Positions 7,003-14,489 of a DNA stretch of 22,322 bases are shown here, piece by piece (the stretch's first letter is position 1; each line of letters opens with the position of its first letter). A program made the position numbers and the translations under genes. Origin of the DNA: a virus; IMG/VR virus record IMGVR_UViG_3300025112_000211, positions 1-22,322 of that record; one strand, written 5' to 3'. Under the pieces are notes generated by a model. It did no database searches. It was not told the DNA's origin and was given only the letters and a program-made list of their open reading frames with translations.

Positions 7003-7602
7003 TTAATCTCCTATAATCTCATTCATCAAGTTTATAAGCTTATTGTTCTTTTGAGCCTGTTCATTCATTAACTTATTCTCAGAAAGACTCATGAAGGCGC
7101 CCGGCGTAGAGGGTTCCGAAACAATATCAAAACAGATAAGCTGGAAATCATCTTCTACGATTGTCTTTCCCTGCTGTTCAGTAACGGAGCCCATACCTCT
7201 AGATGAAATACCAATCTTTACGCCGGCATCCACAAGAGCCCGTAGGATTTGGCCAGCAGGAGTGTTAAGTACCTGGCACTTCCCCATAACAGCGGGCCCG
7301 TCCATCCAAATGTCGATAACCATGTGAGAAACATTCGCCAGATTAACTATGGAAGATTCGGGATGGTCTAGCTCTCCAAGCGCGCGGCGCTCGTCAACAA
7401 CTTGAGCATACTTCTTAACTTCTCGTTGCATAATCGCTTCAGAATAAACGCGGCCGTTACCATTTTCACAACCGCCCTCTTGGAGCTTGCCCATAATGAA
7501 CATGGCGCCTTCTCGCACCATCTTCTTCTCGGCTTCCGTCAGTAAATCCTGACAGACGCCACCTTCGCAAAGTTCATAGTATTCTCGGAGAAGTTGGGGC
7601 AT
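7003..7602 (-). CDS. prohead core protease, T4 gp21 / S80-like
   Basis: 199 residues, about the usual size for T4-type prohead proteases. Family signatures: NGNGRVYSEAIM near residues 47-58, ALGELDHPESS with the likely catalytic histidine at 80, VSHMVIDIWMDG, VLNTPAGQIL, and KIGISSRGMGS carrying the likely nucleophile (Ser133 or 134). FDIVSEPSTPGAFMS at 158-172 is also typical. The enzyme is a serine endopeptidase made inside the prohead. It cleaves core and capsid proteins after (L/I)-x-E and then itself, clearing space for DNA. It lies between the tag-bearing 226-residue protein and two putative core proteins. A C-terminal asparagine/lysine-rich tail (NEQAQKNNKLINLMNEIIGD) could be removed on activation. 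Identification is confident; the exact residue roles are by family analogy. Confidence 0.9.
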   Translation of the reverse strand: MPQLLREYYELCEGGVCQDLLTEAEKKMVREGAMFIMGKLQEGGCENGNGRVYSEAIMQREVKKYAQVVDERRALGELDHPESSIVNLANVSHMVIDIWMDGPAVMGKCQVLNTPAGQILRALVDAGVKIGISSRGMGSVTEQQGKTIVEDDFQLICFDIVSEPSTPGAFMSLSENKLMNEQAQKNNKLINLMNEIIGD

Positions 7603-7606
7603 CGTG

Positions 7607-8287
7607 TTATTTACTCTTTAAAGTTCTCTTAATCTCTTCTCGGACTATTCGCTTGAGTTGGCCGCGAGTGAGGGATTCGTTCTGTCCCTGTTCTTTTCGG
7701 TACTGCTGGAATTCCTTTGGGTGCAACTTGACCCATTTCTCGCTGTCCGCATTGGCTTGGTCGAAGATGGGCTGGCGGCCAGGTTCGCCTAGGGGCGGCC
7801 CAGAATCGATAGCCGCTTGGATGGAATCCTGCACGTGATCATACGTTGGGAGCTTCATGCGGCCATGGGGATCGTCAGGCGTACCGTGTTTCTTCGCCCA
7901 CGCGCCTCCGGGCTTGAACAACTCCTTCCGCGCTCTTGATGATCCCGGGATTTCAGGGCCAGGAGCCGCGGCAGCCTTTGCGGCGGGAGCACCCTTCCCC
8001 TGGTCCCGGGCATCGTCGGAGATCCCGGAGTCGCCCCCGAGTCCCTCGGGGCCCGGACCCTGGCGCTGCACTGCATGGGGCCCGGTCAGACCAGGGCTTC
8101 CGCGGCGGCGTTGCTCTTTGCCCCATTCGTCCGCGTCTGCGCCGCCGGTGACACTGCGGTGATACTTTGCGTAATCCGCTCCGGTAGGACCGTAGCGGCC
8201 CTCTTCAAGCTCTTCCTCTCCGCGATTCACTGTCTCGTCCAAGAAGTATCTCGGATCAATTCTTTTTACATTTTTTCTGCGTGCCAT
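7607..8287 (-). CDS. hydrophilic protein with C-terminal KRIVREEI helix
   Basis: 226 residues; no family recognised. It starts MARRKNVKRIDPRYFLDE, supported by AGAGGA upstream. Residues 40-135 are rich in glycine, proline, alanine, arginine and aspartate and probably disordered. The DNA there (about 7860-8120) is clearly more GC-rich than its neighbours. The C-terminus has a more ordered segment (KLPTYDHVQDSIQAAIDSG, EKWVKLHPKEFQQYRKEQ). It ends LTRGQLKRIVREEIKRTLKSK, a close relative of the N-terminal IIKEEL tag but here at the opposite end. It sits between a membrane protein and the prohead protease, so a prohead-core or internal-protein role is plausible but unproven. Confidence 0.6.
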   Translation of the reverse strand: MARRKNVKRIDPRYFLDETVNRGEEELEEGRYGPTGADYAKYHRSVTGGADADEWGKEQRRRGSPGLTGPHAVQRQGPGPEGLGGDSGISDDARDQGKGAPAAKAAAAPGPEIPGSSRARKELFKPGGAWAKKHGTPDDPHGRMKLPTYDHVQDSIQAAIDSGPPLGEPGRQPIFDQANADSEKWVKLHPKEFQQYRKEQGQNESLTRGQLKRIVREEIKRTLKSK

Positions 8288-8311
8288 AATTAATTCCTCT
8301 TATTATTTAAC

Positions 8312-8331
8312 GTGGGTGCTTTCGCACCCAC
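8312..8331 (-). other. hairpin with GAAA tetraloop before the 226-aa gene
   Basis: On the minus strand GTGGGTGC-GAAA-GCACCCAC forms a perfect 8-bp stem capped by a GNRA tetraloop. It ends about 24 bases before the ATG at 8287. No run of T residues follows, so it is not a standard terminator on this strand. An mRNA stability or processing element is possible. Confidence 0.5.
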
Positions 8332-8388
8332 CTAAAGTATGCTACCGGAGCAGCACCTACGAACCGGTTGGATCATCCATTTTTTCAT
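8332..8388 (-). CDS. possible 18-codon leader-like ORF
   Basis: An ATG at 8388 overlaps the TGA of the membrane protein gene (ATGA). It opens an 18-codon frame, MKKWMIQPVRRCCSGSIL, that ends in TAG one base before the hairpin stem at 8331-8312. It is preceded at six bases by AAGGAGGTGA (8395-8404), the full complement of the bacterial 16S rRNA 3' end and the best such site I noticed in the window. No longer frame follows these signals. It may be a translated leader or coupling peptide, or a decayed gene. Confidence 0.4.
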   Translation of the reverse strand: MKKWMIQPVRRCCSGSIL

Positions 8389-8705
8389 GATTGCTCACCT
8401 CCTTTATGGACCACTCGGATCCCGTAATCCTCTACCAACATACTCAGAAAGTATGATGTTCCCGCACTAATACATCCGCAAATAAACGCATTTACTAAAG
8501 TATAGTCAAAATTAAATAGTTCTGTATAGGGACTTATGCCCCATAGAAACACACCAACCCAAAATCCCATACACAAATGACAGTGGAATAATCGGCCGAA
8601 GCCCCACATCGATTTGCAAGCTGGGCGGATCTTATTAAAGATATGTCCATGAATAATAATAAAAGTCATGCCGTATGCAGCAAGAACGAAGTGTAACAAT
8701 TCCAC
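8385..8705 (-). CDS. three-helix membrane protein with CHLC motif
   Basis: 106 residues. Hydrophobic segments lie near residues 3-19, 46-58 and 70-90, so it is probably an inner-membrane protein with three helices. The loop and second helix carry LFHCHLCMGFWVG, with Cys42 and Cys45 in a C-x-x-C arrangement. This resembles small DUF1360-type membrane proteins, an attribution from memory. Its place between the portal-linked hypotheticals and the prohead genes is notable, because T4 proheads assemble on the inner membrane. An assembly or membrane-modifying role is possible but not shown. The gene starts one base after the stop of the neighbour and ends in an ATGA overlap with a tiny ORF. Confidence 0.65.
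   Translation of the reverse strand: MELLHFVLAAYGMTFIIIHGHIFNKIRPACKSMWGFGRLFHCHLCMGFWVGVFLWGISPYTELFNFDYTLVNAFICGCISAGTSYFLSMLVEDYGIRVVHKGGEQS
8395..8404 (-). promoter_or_regulatory. ten-base perfect Shine-Dalgarno sequence
   Basis: AAGGAGGTGA on the minus strand matches ten consecutive bases of the anti-Shine-Dalgarno complement. It lies inside the last codons of the membrane protein gene and is spaced for the ATG at 8388. A second ATG eight bases further on opens only a 7-codon frame. Confidence 0.6.
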
Positions 8706-8706
8706 C

Positions 8707-9213
8707 TTAATATCGATTTCTTAATGGATAGTAGTAGTAGCCAGGACGCATAGAGCCCTTGTCGCCATACTGAGGAACTTCGCCATATTCGGTGGAGTCG
8801 CGGTCGGTCGGATGCGTATACATATCTTCCAACTCTTTCTCGTATTGGTCTGCTACTCTTTCGCTCGCGGCCTCATGGTCAATGAATTCTGCAACAACAT
8901 ATACAGCGGCCTGCAGGGGGTTTATCTCTTCATTGCCATAAATCTCCCCTTCTAAGGATCGAAAGACATTTCCGCCTTGTATCGAAGAGCGATCAATGAT
9001 ACCTTTCGAGGCGAGCAGTTCGAGCAAACGATTTTGATAATCGTAAACGTCTTCACTAGCTATTGCCTTCGGGAAAGTAACAACCTTCATTTGTTCTGGC
9101 ATCACAGCAATATCAATTTTTTTGTGATCCATAACAAGCAGTGAACCATCTAAACCCTTGCGAGCATTAAGTTCTACAGTTGCGTGCGGCCCACCAATTT
9201 TGATTTTAATCAT
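8707..9213 (-). CDS. conserved hypothetical protein, 168 aa
   Basis: No named family recognised. The N-terminal half looks like a compact alpha/beta domain (MIKIKIGGPHATVELNARKG, LLVMDHKKIDIAVMPEQMKV). A helical stretch (LLELLASKGIIDRSSIQGG) and a second helical region (AVYVVAEFIDHEAASERVAD) follow. The C-terminus is tyrosine- and proline-rich (GYYYYPLRNRY). There is no signal peptide or membrane helix. The start overlaps the upstream gene by eight bases and GGGAG precedes it. It lies between the portal-adjacent 270-residue gene and the membrane protein, in the region where T4 relatives encode head-assembly factors. Similar proteins in marine phages seem familiar, but I cannot assign a function. 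Confidence 0.65.
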   Translation of the reverse strand: MIKIKIGGPHATVELNARKGLDGSLLVMDHKKIDIAVMPEQMKVVTFPKAIASEDVYDYQNRLLELLASKGIIDRSSIQGGNVFRSLEGEIYGNEEINPLQAAVYVVAEFIDHEAASERVADQYEKELEDMYTHPTDRDSTEYGEVPQYGDKGSMRPGYYYYPLRNRY

Positions 9214-10018
9214 TTACTGAAAGCTCCCGGATTAACTCCTGTGTCTTTAAAATCTTATCGAGATCTTGTTGTACAAACTCTCGCTTACGAAAATCTTCAA
9301 GATAATCAGTGACACCACTAACCTTTTGCTCTATGAGAGGCTCCAACTCGACGTTTGCCGCTTTACTAAGTAAGCCTTTAAGCCTTGATAATTCTTCATT
9401 GAGGTAAAGCCGTAGTTCGAACCCATCATCAGCAAAACTTGTAATAAAATGATTTAATAATTCCTTTTGTTCTTGTAAAAGATTTCCATACTTCTCATTA
9501 AACTTCTTAATAAAAGAATTATAAGTTAAATTATCAAGCGATTTTAATGTGACAGACTCTGAGAGTGACAATTTTTCACTCATTCTATCAATTATAGACT
9601 GTTCAAATAAAACTCTTTTTTTAACAGCCGTTCTAGAATTAAAGATAGCATCAACAGAGGCTAGAGATTTAAAGTTTGGAACAAAATTGCCCCAAACGTC
9701 TTTACCCAATCCTTTGTTAATGGCCGCTATAATACGAGACTGGGCATCAAAAATAGTATTTTCATTTAAAGCAGCATAGGCCGTCTTTGCTTCTTGCAAT
9801 AGCCTCTCAGCAACTTTCGGCTGAATTTGCCTTGTCTCGAGCAAGATATTATAAAGCTCAAGCTCGCGAGCAAGCGCGTCGCCCTTAGAAAAAAATTCTT
9901 TTAAGATTGTTGCAGTTTTATCTTTTTTATCGGTATCCTTATCTATAATACTCTTTGTTAGCTCTCTTATAAGAGTCTCATAAATAAATGCTGTATTGCG
10001 TTTCTTATTATGTTTCAT
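9206..10018 (-). CDS. conserved helical protein next to portal, 270 aa
   Basis: No named family recognised. I place the start at the ATG at 10018 (MKHNKKRNTAFIYETLIREL). AGAGG at 10028-10032 lies nine bases upstream, giving an 11-base overlap with the portal gene. An ATG at 10054 would add 12 residues but a longer overlap. The protein is charged and almost entirely helical: KTAYAALNENTIFDAQSRII, then a lysine/glutamate-rich C-terminal half with coiled-coil character. It lies between the portal and the prohead genes, where T4 encodes prohead-core proteins gp67 and gp68. A core or connector-associated role is plausible but rests on position only. Confidence 0.65.
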   Translation of the reverse strand: MKHNKKRNTAFIYETLIRELTKSIIDKDTDKKDKTATILKEFFSKGDALARELELYNILLETRQIQPKVAERLLQEAKTAYAALNENTIFDAQSRIIAAINKGLGKDVWGNFVPNFKSLASVDAIFNSRTAVKKRVLFEQSIIDRMSEKLSLSESVTLKSLDNLTYNSFIKKFNEKYGNLLQEQKELLNHFITSFADDGFELRLYLNEELSRLKGLLSKAANVELEPLIEQKVSGVTDYLEDFRKREFVQQDLDKILKTQELIRELSVND

Positions 10019-11945
10019 CTTTTTCAGCCTCTTTTTTCTCCATCTGCTCCACAAGTCGACGAACTCTCACGGTATTTTCAAACATTCTTGATTCACTCTT
10101 ATTATAAATAGATTCGTTTCGTTGTTTAGTTCCAAATGTCAGATCATCAATACTTCCTTGAGGCCTTTTAGAACGAGCGGAACGGCCGCGAAGCGCTTCG
10201 GAACCCTGAGCTAGAGCGCGAGTTTCACGTCGGAAAGGGCCCGGAGCTCCCGCAATACGACCGTCATTAGCAACCGTTTCATAAGATCCCTTTTCATAAT
10301 GATGTACATCGGCGTCGTCCTCATGCAATTCGTCTCGCCGGCCTGGGGCCGTAAGAAGCGCCGATTCTTCCCCTCCGAGTTCTTCACCGCCGAGTTCTTC
10401 GCCGCCGAGTTCTTCGCCACCAAGCTCGCCACCAAGCTCACCGCCGAGTTCGCCCCCCAGTTCACCGCCGAGTTCTTCGGCTGCACCTTCCTCGGCAACA
10501 CCTTCAAGAGCTTGCTGATACTTACGATCATAAAAAGACTCGCGCTGGTTGCGAAGAAACTCATCATCGGAAAGACCGAGAATATTAGTGGCAACCCAAT
10601 GCTTACTATATGTGCCTTCCGGGATGGCATTTGCAGTATCAAACTTGGTACGCATATATTCTAACTGTTGCAGTTCAGCAAGACGAGATGGATTATTTAA
10701 AGATAATTTAAAACTAATTAAATCCTCGCCGCGGAAGCCTAGCGTATAAAGATGAACAATAGAAATTTTTTCTAATTCAGAAACAAGAGATCGTTGTAGT
10801 CTCTGGATAGTCCTCGAAAACCGAATGTCTTTTTGAGCAAGAGTTGTTTTATCTTCATCGGCTCCCTCAAGATTTGTAAGATATGATTGAGGAATCTTAA
10901 TTGCAGAAAACAATTTGTCTCTTAAATATTTAACATCCTCAATATCATCAAGAGATTTAGCGCCGATGAGAGATGTAATATCGGATCCAACGCCGCCACG
11001 CATTGGGATAAAGTAGTCTTCTTCAAGAGACAATGGATTATACCGAAGATCAACACGACCAGTTGCCGCATCAACTAAGGAATTACGCTTCATTTCGGTT
11101 TTAACTTTTTCCATATACTGTGGAACGTCTTGAGGCGGGATGTTACCAACATCAATCTTAAATACACGACGCTCGGGGGCACGCACGATACGATAAGCAA
11201 TCATCGCATCTTCTAATAATGTAAGCTGACGCCATATACGACGCGCGGGATCTAGTACAGATGTCCCATACGGAGCGTGGCGATCGTTTCCAAGAATACG
11301 AAGATGAGCAACCTGCCAATTTTCAAAAGTCATACCAGCGCCATTCCATTGATATTGTACGTAATTGGGGTTGGTGGGATCTTGTCCCTCGAGTCTTTCA
11401 ACTTCATTATTCGGCAGCCCCACTACTGATGTAATACCCATCCTTTCATCAATATCTAAATATAAAAAGAAATCGCCATATTTGCACATTGAACGAGCCC
11501 ACCCGAACGCATTAAATTCTATATTTAAAACATCATAAAACAAAGAATTAAGAATTGTTTTGATTTCGTGATTCATACAATCAATGTTCAGTAATTTATC
11601 ATATTCATCCGACGTTGTCATTTCATCAGCATAAATATCTATAGCCGACGCAATCTCTGGCATATACTCCATCTGTTCAAAGTCAACATAACGCTCTGCA
11701 CGATTTTGATTCCTAAAGGCAGCTGACGTAAACAAGTTATAATTCTGCGACATGTTGTTGTCGGCTCTTTTAAACTCTTGACCACTTAAAGATCTAAACC
11801 GATAACGATATTTATCTAAATCACCTCTACGTTCCTGGCGGCCAAGCTGAGCGCGGTAGTTTATAATTGGACCAGATAAGAGTCTCGTTAACCTCTTAAA
11901 CAGAGGCGCTGTTGGGTTTCTTGTGTTTTTCTCGTTCTTGGCCAT
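10008..11945 (-). CDS. portal protein, T4 gp20-like
   Basis: 645 residues, somewhat longer than T4 gp20 (about 520). Portal signatures are present: RYVDFEQMEYMPEIASAIDI near residue 90, DIYADEMTT, a central region with ILGNDRHAPYGTSVLDPARR, RAPERRVFKIDVGNIPP, VKYLRDKLFSAIKIPQSYL, and DKTTLAQKDIRFSRTIQRLQ. Twelve copies form the ring at one capsid vertex through which DNA enters and leaves, and which docks terminase and neck. The extra length lies in the C-terminus: a GGEL/GGEEL repeat near residues 489-527, then an arginine-rich region. The gene begins three bases after the terminase stop, with AAGGG upstream. Identification is strong; the C-terminal extension is unusual. Confidence 0.9.
   Translation of the reverse strand: MAKNEKNTRNPTAPLFKRLTRLLSGPIINYRAQLGRQERRGDLDKYRYRFRSLSGQEFKRADNNMSQNYNLFTSAAFRNQNRAERYVDFEQMEYMPEIASAIDIYADEMTTSDEYDKLLNIDCMNHEIKTILNSLFYDVLNIEFNAFGWARSMCKYGDFFLYLDIDERMGITSVVGLPNNEVERLEGQDPTNPNYVQYQWNGAGMTFENWQVAHLRILGNDRHAPYGTSVLDPARRIWRQLTLLEDAMIAYRIVRAPERRVFKIDVGNIPPQDVPQYMEKVKTEMKRNSLVDAATGRVDLRYNPLSLEEDYFIPMRGGVGSDITSLIGAKSLDDIEDVKYLRDKLFSAIKIPQSYLTNLEGADEDKTTLAQKDIRFSRTIQRLQRSLVSELEKISIVHLYTLGFRGEDLISFKLSLNNPSRLAELQQLEYMRTKFDTANAIPEGTYSKHWVATNILGLSDDEFLRNQRESFYDRKYQQALEGVAEEGAAEELGGELGGELGGELGGELGGEELGGEELGGEELGGEESALLTAPGRRDELHEDDADVHHYEKGSYETVANDGRIAGAPGPFRRETRALAQGSEALRGRSARSKRPQGSIDDLTFGTKQRNESIYNKSESRMFENTVRVRRLVEQMEKKEAEKDET
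10366..10480 (-). repeat. GGEL/GGEEL tandem repeat in portal C-terminus
   Basis: About eight in-frame units of 12 or 15 bases encode GGEL and then GGEEL. The repeat is acidic and glycine-rich, so probably a flexible tether or disordered segment. Such short-period repeats mutate readily in copy number. Confidence 0.9.
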
Positions 11946-11948
11946 TAT

Positions 11949-13535
11949 TTATCCCTTAATAAGTCCGAGATATTGTTCATTAAACTCGGCTCCCTGCAAT
12001 GTTCGTTGATTTTCTTTTGTCATCTTGTGTCCGCTCATTCCTGGAATTGTTGTTGAGATCTCCGTTTTTGACGTAGAAATAGAAGATATGAACTGCTTGC
12101 TATATTCCACATTCTTTTGGCTCTCCACAATCACTGTATCTCTCACCCAACATCCAATTGCAAATGACATAACCAAATCATCATTATAACTGCGCATCGC
12201 CTGTGGTCTCCCGGAATGCCAAATAAACGTTTTCATTTCAGAAAGTAAGCGATTTGAGTTAATCTTAATTAGTTTGTTTCTCATAAACTCTTCCATCTTC
12301 GCGACAATCAAAGGTCGCGTCTTAGAAGAGGTTGTAAACCCCGGAAGCACATTTGATTGCCATTGTGCCGTAACCGGATCAACATAGAGATGATCTCCTT
12401 TGCTTGAGTGATACAAGTTATGATACCCCTTATCAAGTAATTTTTTAAGTACTGCGTAGCCTATGTTGTTGTTTTCTATAACCAACATTGGATTTCCATA
12501 CTCGCCGGCAACGTTATGTAAAATATCTGCGAAATCATCGGGGGTCGGTTTTCCAACGTATTCAGCCACCACTTCCATTGTCTCTAGTTCAAATATATGA
12601 AAGGCGCTATTGTCCTTACCGTCACCTCTCGCAACGTCTGCCACTATAAGATAAGGCTTTTCGGGATCATACCTTTTCCATATCCAATAGTTTCTATCAA
12701 ATCCTGTTCGATATTCTGGTACCACAGCTCGTTCTAAATACCACTGAATATCATCGGGATGGATGACTGTCTCACCAGATACATTAAAGTTGCACTCTAA
12801 CTCTTGAGCTATCTGGCGCTTCGACATATTCTTAGTTTCTTTATCAAACCATTTTTTATCTCTGTCTGGATGAACATCCCACAACAAGGTGGTCATATGA
12901 AACGCGTTGATACCGGCTTCAGACTCAACACAGTTTTGATGAAACCAATTTCCCACACCATTTGGGGTTGAGAGAGCGATACAGCGGCCGCCAGTTGACA
13001 ATGTCGGATAAAGCGCTGTCCACAACTCCCCCAGCTTTTCAACATGTGCTGCCTCATCAACCACCAACAAAGAAAGGGCCTCAGAGCGGCCGGCATCTGA
13101 TGATGTTGAAGAACCTTTAATTTGGGAACCATTCGAAAGCTCAAATGAAGTTCTATTATCAATAGTAATCTCTGAGATTCTCATCCAGGCCGGAAGATGC
13201 TTAATAATTGCTTTTACTTTTTTAACCAGGTTGGTGGCGGTTTGAAGCTTTGTGGCAACAACAAGGATATTCTTGTCGCGATGGAAAAGCATTAACCAAC
13301 TAATGTAAGCTGCGGTGATAGTGGAGATACCAAGCTGCCGCGCTTTAAGAATTATATTGAAACGATAATCGTTAAAATCTTTAAGCAGCTCTTCTTGATA
13401 ATCATATGCCTTAAAGGGAATTAGGCCCCTTTGAGGATGTGAAATACGACAATAATTTGTAGTAAAATAGACCGAATCTTTCCCGGCCTTAACGATCTCT
13501 TTTAATATCTCTTGCTTAGTGAGAGCATTGCCCAT
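11949..13535 (-). CDS. terL: large terminase subunit, T4 gp17-like
   Basis: 528 residues with both domains intact. ATPase: Q-rich adenine-binding segment (YDYQEELLKDF) near 45-55, Walker A ARQLGIST at 65-72, Walker B LLVVDE at 156-161 and the coupling motif LSTPNG at 188-193. RuvC-fold nuclease: Asp300 in IVADVARGDGKD, Glu354 in LVIENNNIGYAVL and Asp452/453 in YNDDLVMSFAIGCW, the expected metal ligands. The protein pumps DNA through the portal into proheads and cuts concatemers at the end of packaging. It lacks the long N-terminal extension of T4 gp17 (about 610 residues). It lies directly upstream of the portal gene. No small terminase subunit is recognisable, but one of the three small upstream proteins could serve. 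Confidence 0.94.
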   Translation of the reverse strand: MGNALTKQEILKEIVKAGKDSVYFTTNYCRISHPQRGLIPFKAYDYQEELLKDFNDYRFNIILKARQLGISTITAAYISWLMLFHRDKNILVVATKLQTATNLVKKVKAIIKHLPAWMRISEITIDNRTSFELSNGSQIKGSSTSSDAGRSEALSLLVVDEAAHVEKLGELWTALYPTLSTGGRCIALSTPNGVGNWFHQNCVESEAGINAFHMTTLLWDVHPDRDKKWFDKETKNMSKRQIAQELECNFNVSGETVIHPDDIQWYLERAVVPEYRTGFDRNYWIWKRYDPEKPYLIVADVARGDGKDNSAFHIFELETMEVVAEYVGKPTPDDFADILHNVAGEYGNPMLVIENNNIGYAVLKKLLDKGYHNLYHSSKGDHLYVDPVTAQWQSNVLPGFTTSSKTRPLIVAKMEEFMRNKLIKINSNRLLSEMKTFIWHSGRPQAMRSYNDDLVMSFAIGCWVRDTVIVESQKNVEYSKQFISSISTSKTEISTTIPGMSGHKMTKENQRTLQGAEFNEQYLGLIKG

Positions 13536-13543
13536 AACATTTG

Positions 13544-14092
13544 CTACTTACCTTTACGCGTATCGTTCTTGGGGCGCTTATTCTTGGGTCCAAGGGCGAG
13601 CCAGTCTTTGATGGCCGCCTCAACTCGGTCCTCCTCTGAGCCTTTATTCACATCGATAACGTCAGTGAGGCCGCCGATGCGGTAATCACAATGCGCCTGG
13701 CAATCGGTACGGTAATTAGAAATCCTCTGTACCAAAATGTTATGTTCTCCTTCTTTGGTTAAAGTTAGAGTATTACCAGTTATATTCTTATATTCTTTCT
13801 TTAAAAATTTCACAATTTCTTTTAGCTGCCGAACGATATCGTCCTCAAAGCCTTTGTCCTGGACTTCTTTGATCCGTATCTCGGCTTGATACTTTACCCT
13901 TAAAATGGGACCATGGAATGTGACACCAAAGCCATCCATTACCCGGCGATCATTAATCATGTGTCCCTCTTCGCGTCGGAGACCTGCTTTACGGGCTTTA
14001 CCGTCTGCCTGTGTGGACTCGTCATGGGCGCCGTCATATGCATTGGCAGCTGCCTGACTAATTCCTTGAATGATTTCATATACTGTAGCCAT
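13544..14092 (-). CDS. conserved hypothetical protein upstream of terminase
   Basis: 182 residues from the ATG at 14092, chosen because AAGGA at 14101-14105 is eight bases upstream and the ATG follows the previous stop after one base. A further upstream ATG would force a 90-base overlap. The protein begins MATVYEIIQGISQAAANAYD, then has a charged stretch (KARKAGLRREEGHMI) and a compact alpha/beta part (DGFGVTFHGPILRVKYQAEI). A helix with LKEIVKFLKKEYKNITGN and TLTKEGEHNILVQRISNYR follows, and the protein ends in a basic tail. I have an impression of similar proteins beside terminase genes in other marine phages. It may be a head-completion factor or a small terminase subunit; neither is demonstrated. 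Confidence 0.7.
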   Translation of the reverse strand: MATVYEIIQGISQAAANAYDGAHDESTQADGKARKAGLRREEGHMINDRRVMDGFGVTFHGPILRVKYQAEIRIKEVQDKGFEDDIVRQLKEIVKFLKKEYKNITGNTLTLTKEGEHNILVQRISNYRTDCQAHCDYRIGGLTDVIDVNKGSEEDRVEAAIKDWLALGPKNKRPKNDTRKGK

Positions 14093-14093
14093 A

Positions 14094-14489
14094 TTAATTT
14101 TCCTTATTCGGTCTCCAACCGGTTGTCCATCTCTCTTCTCTCCCGTCAATCCATTGTATATAGCATCCGAAGCAAGCTCCAAACTTGTTCATATACAAAT
14201 CATCACGCGGATGAAAAGAATAAATAGAGCAAATAGGACACGTCCTATTATGGTCTCTAGTAAGTAGTTTTTTGTTTATTAAAAATCCGTCTTGTTCTAC
14301 TTTGTCTTGAGTTTCAGCTAATTTGGCAAACTTACGTTGCTCTTCCTGAGATTGAGTAATGTAATCTTTCTCTTTAGTGTCGTCCCAAAATCGCCGAGGA
14401 TTATTAATAGTTTCTTCGCCATATTTCTGTGCGATTGCCTTCTCAAGTTTGGGAATGTATTCTTGGTCTTTACTCACCGGGCGGCTCAT
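14094..14489 (-). CDS. zinc-ribbon protein, 131 aa
   Basis: The N-terminal 75 residues are charged and helical. A zinc-ribbon follows with two C-x-x-C knuckles: Cys84/Cys87 in RTCPICSIYSF and Cys106/Cys109 in GACFGCYIQW. The chain ends EERWTTGWRPNKEN. Four cysteines at this spacing should bind one zinc ion, and such modules bind nucleic acid or proteins. The ATG at 14489 gives a 20-base overlap with the upstream gene. A GTG at 14477 would give only eight; neither has a clear ribosome binding site. The position between fibre and terminase genes suggests a role in packaging or virion assembly, but the family name is unknown to me. Confidence 0.7.
   Translation of the reverse strand: MSRPVSKDQEYIPKLEKAIAQKYGEETINNPRRFWDDTKEKDYITQSQEEQRKFAKLAETQDKVEQDGFLINKKLLTRDHNRTCPICSIYSFHPRDDLYMNKFGACFGCYIQWIDGREERWTTGWRPNKEN

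Noticed and set aside
7653-8293. Multiple overlapping frames on both strands in the GC-rich segment
   Set aside because: High GC removes stop codons in all frames; only the 226-residue frame has a ribosome binding site and fits the operon spacing.
10211-10664. Plus- and minus-strand frames of 120-143 codons rich in FFAAEF- or KNSA-type repeats
   Set aside because: They are other-frame translations of the GGEL/GGEEL repeat of the portal gene, which has strong family motifs.
13544-14182. Longer 212-residue form of the gene upstream of terminase
   Set aside because: It would overlap the zinc-ribbon gene by 89 bases; the ATG at 14092 has AAGGA at ideal spacing right after the previous stop.
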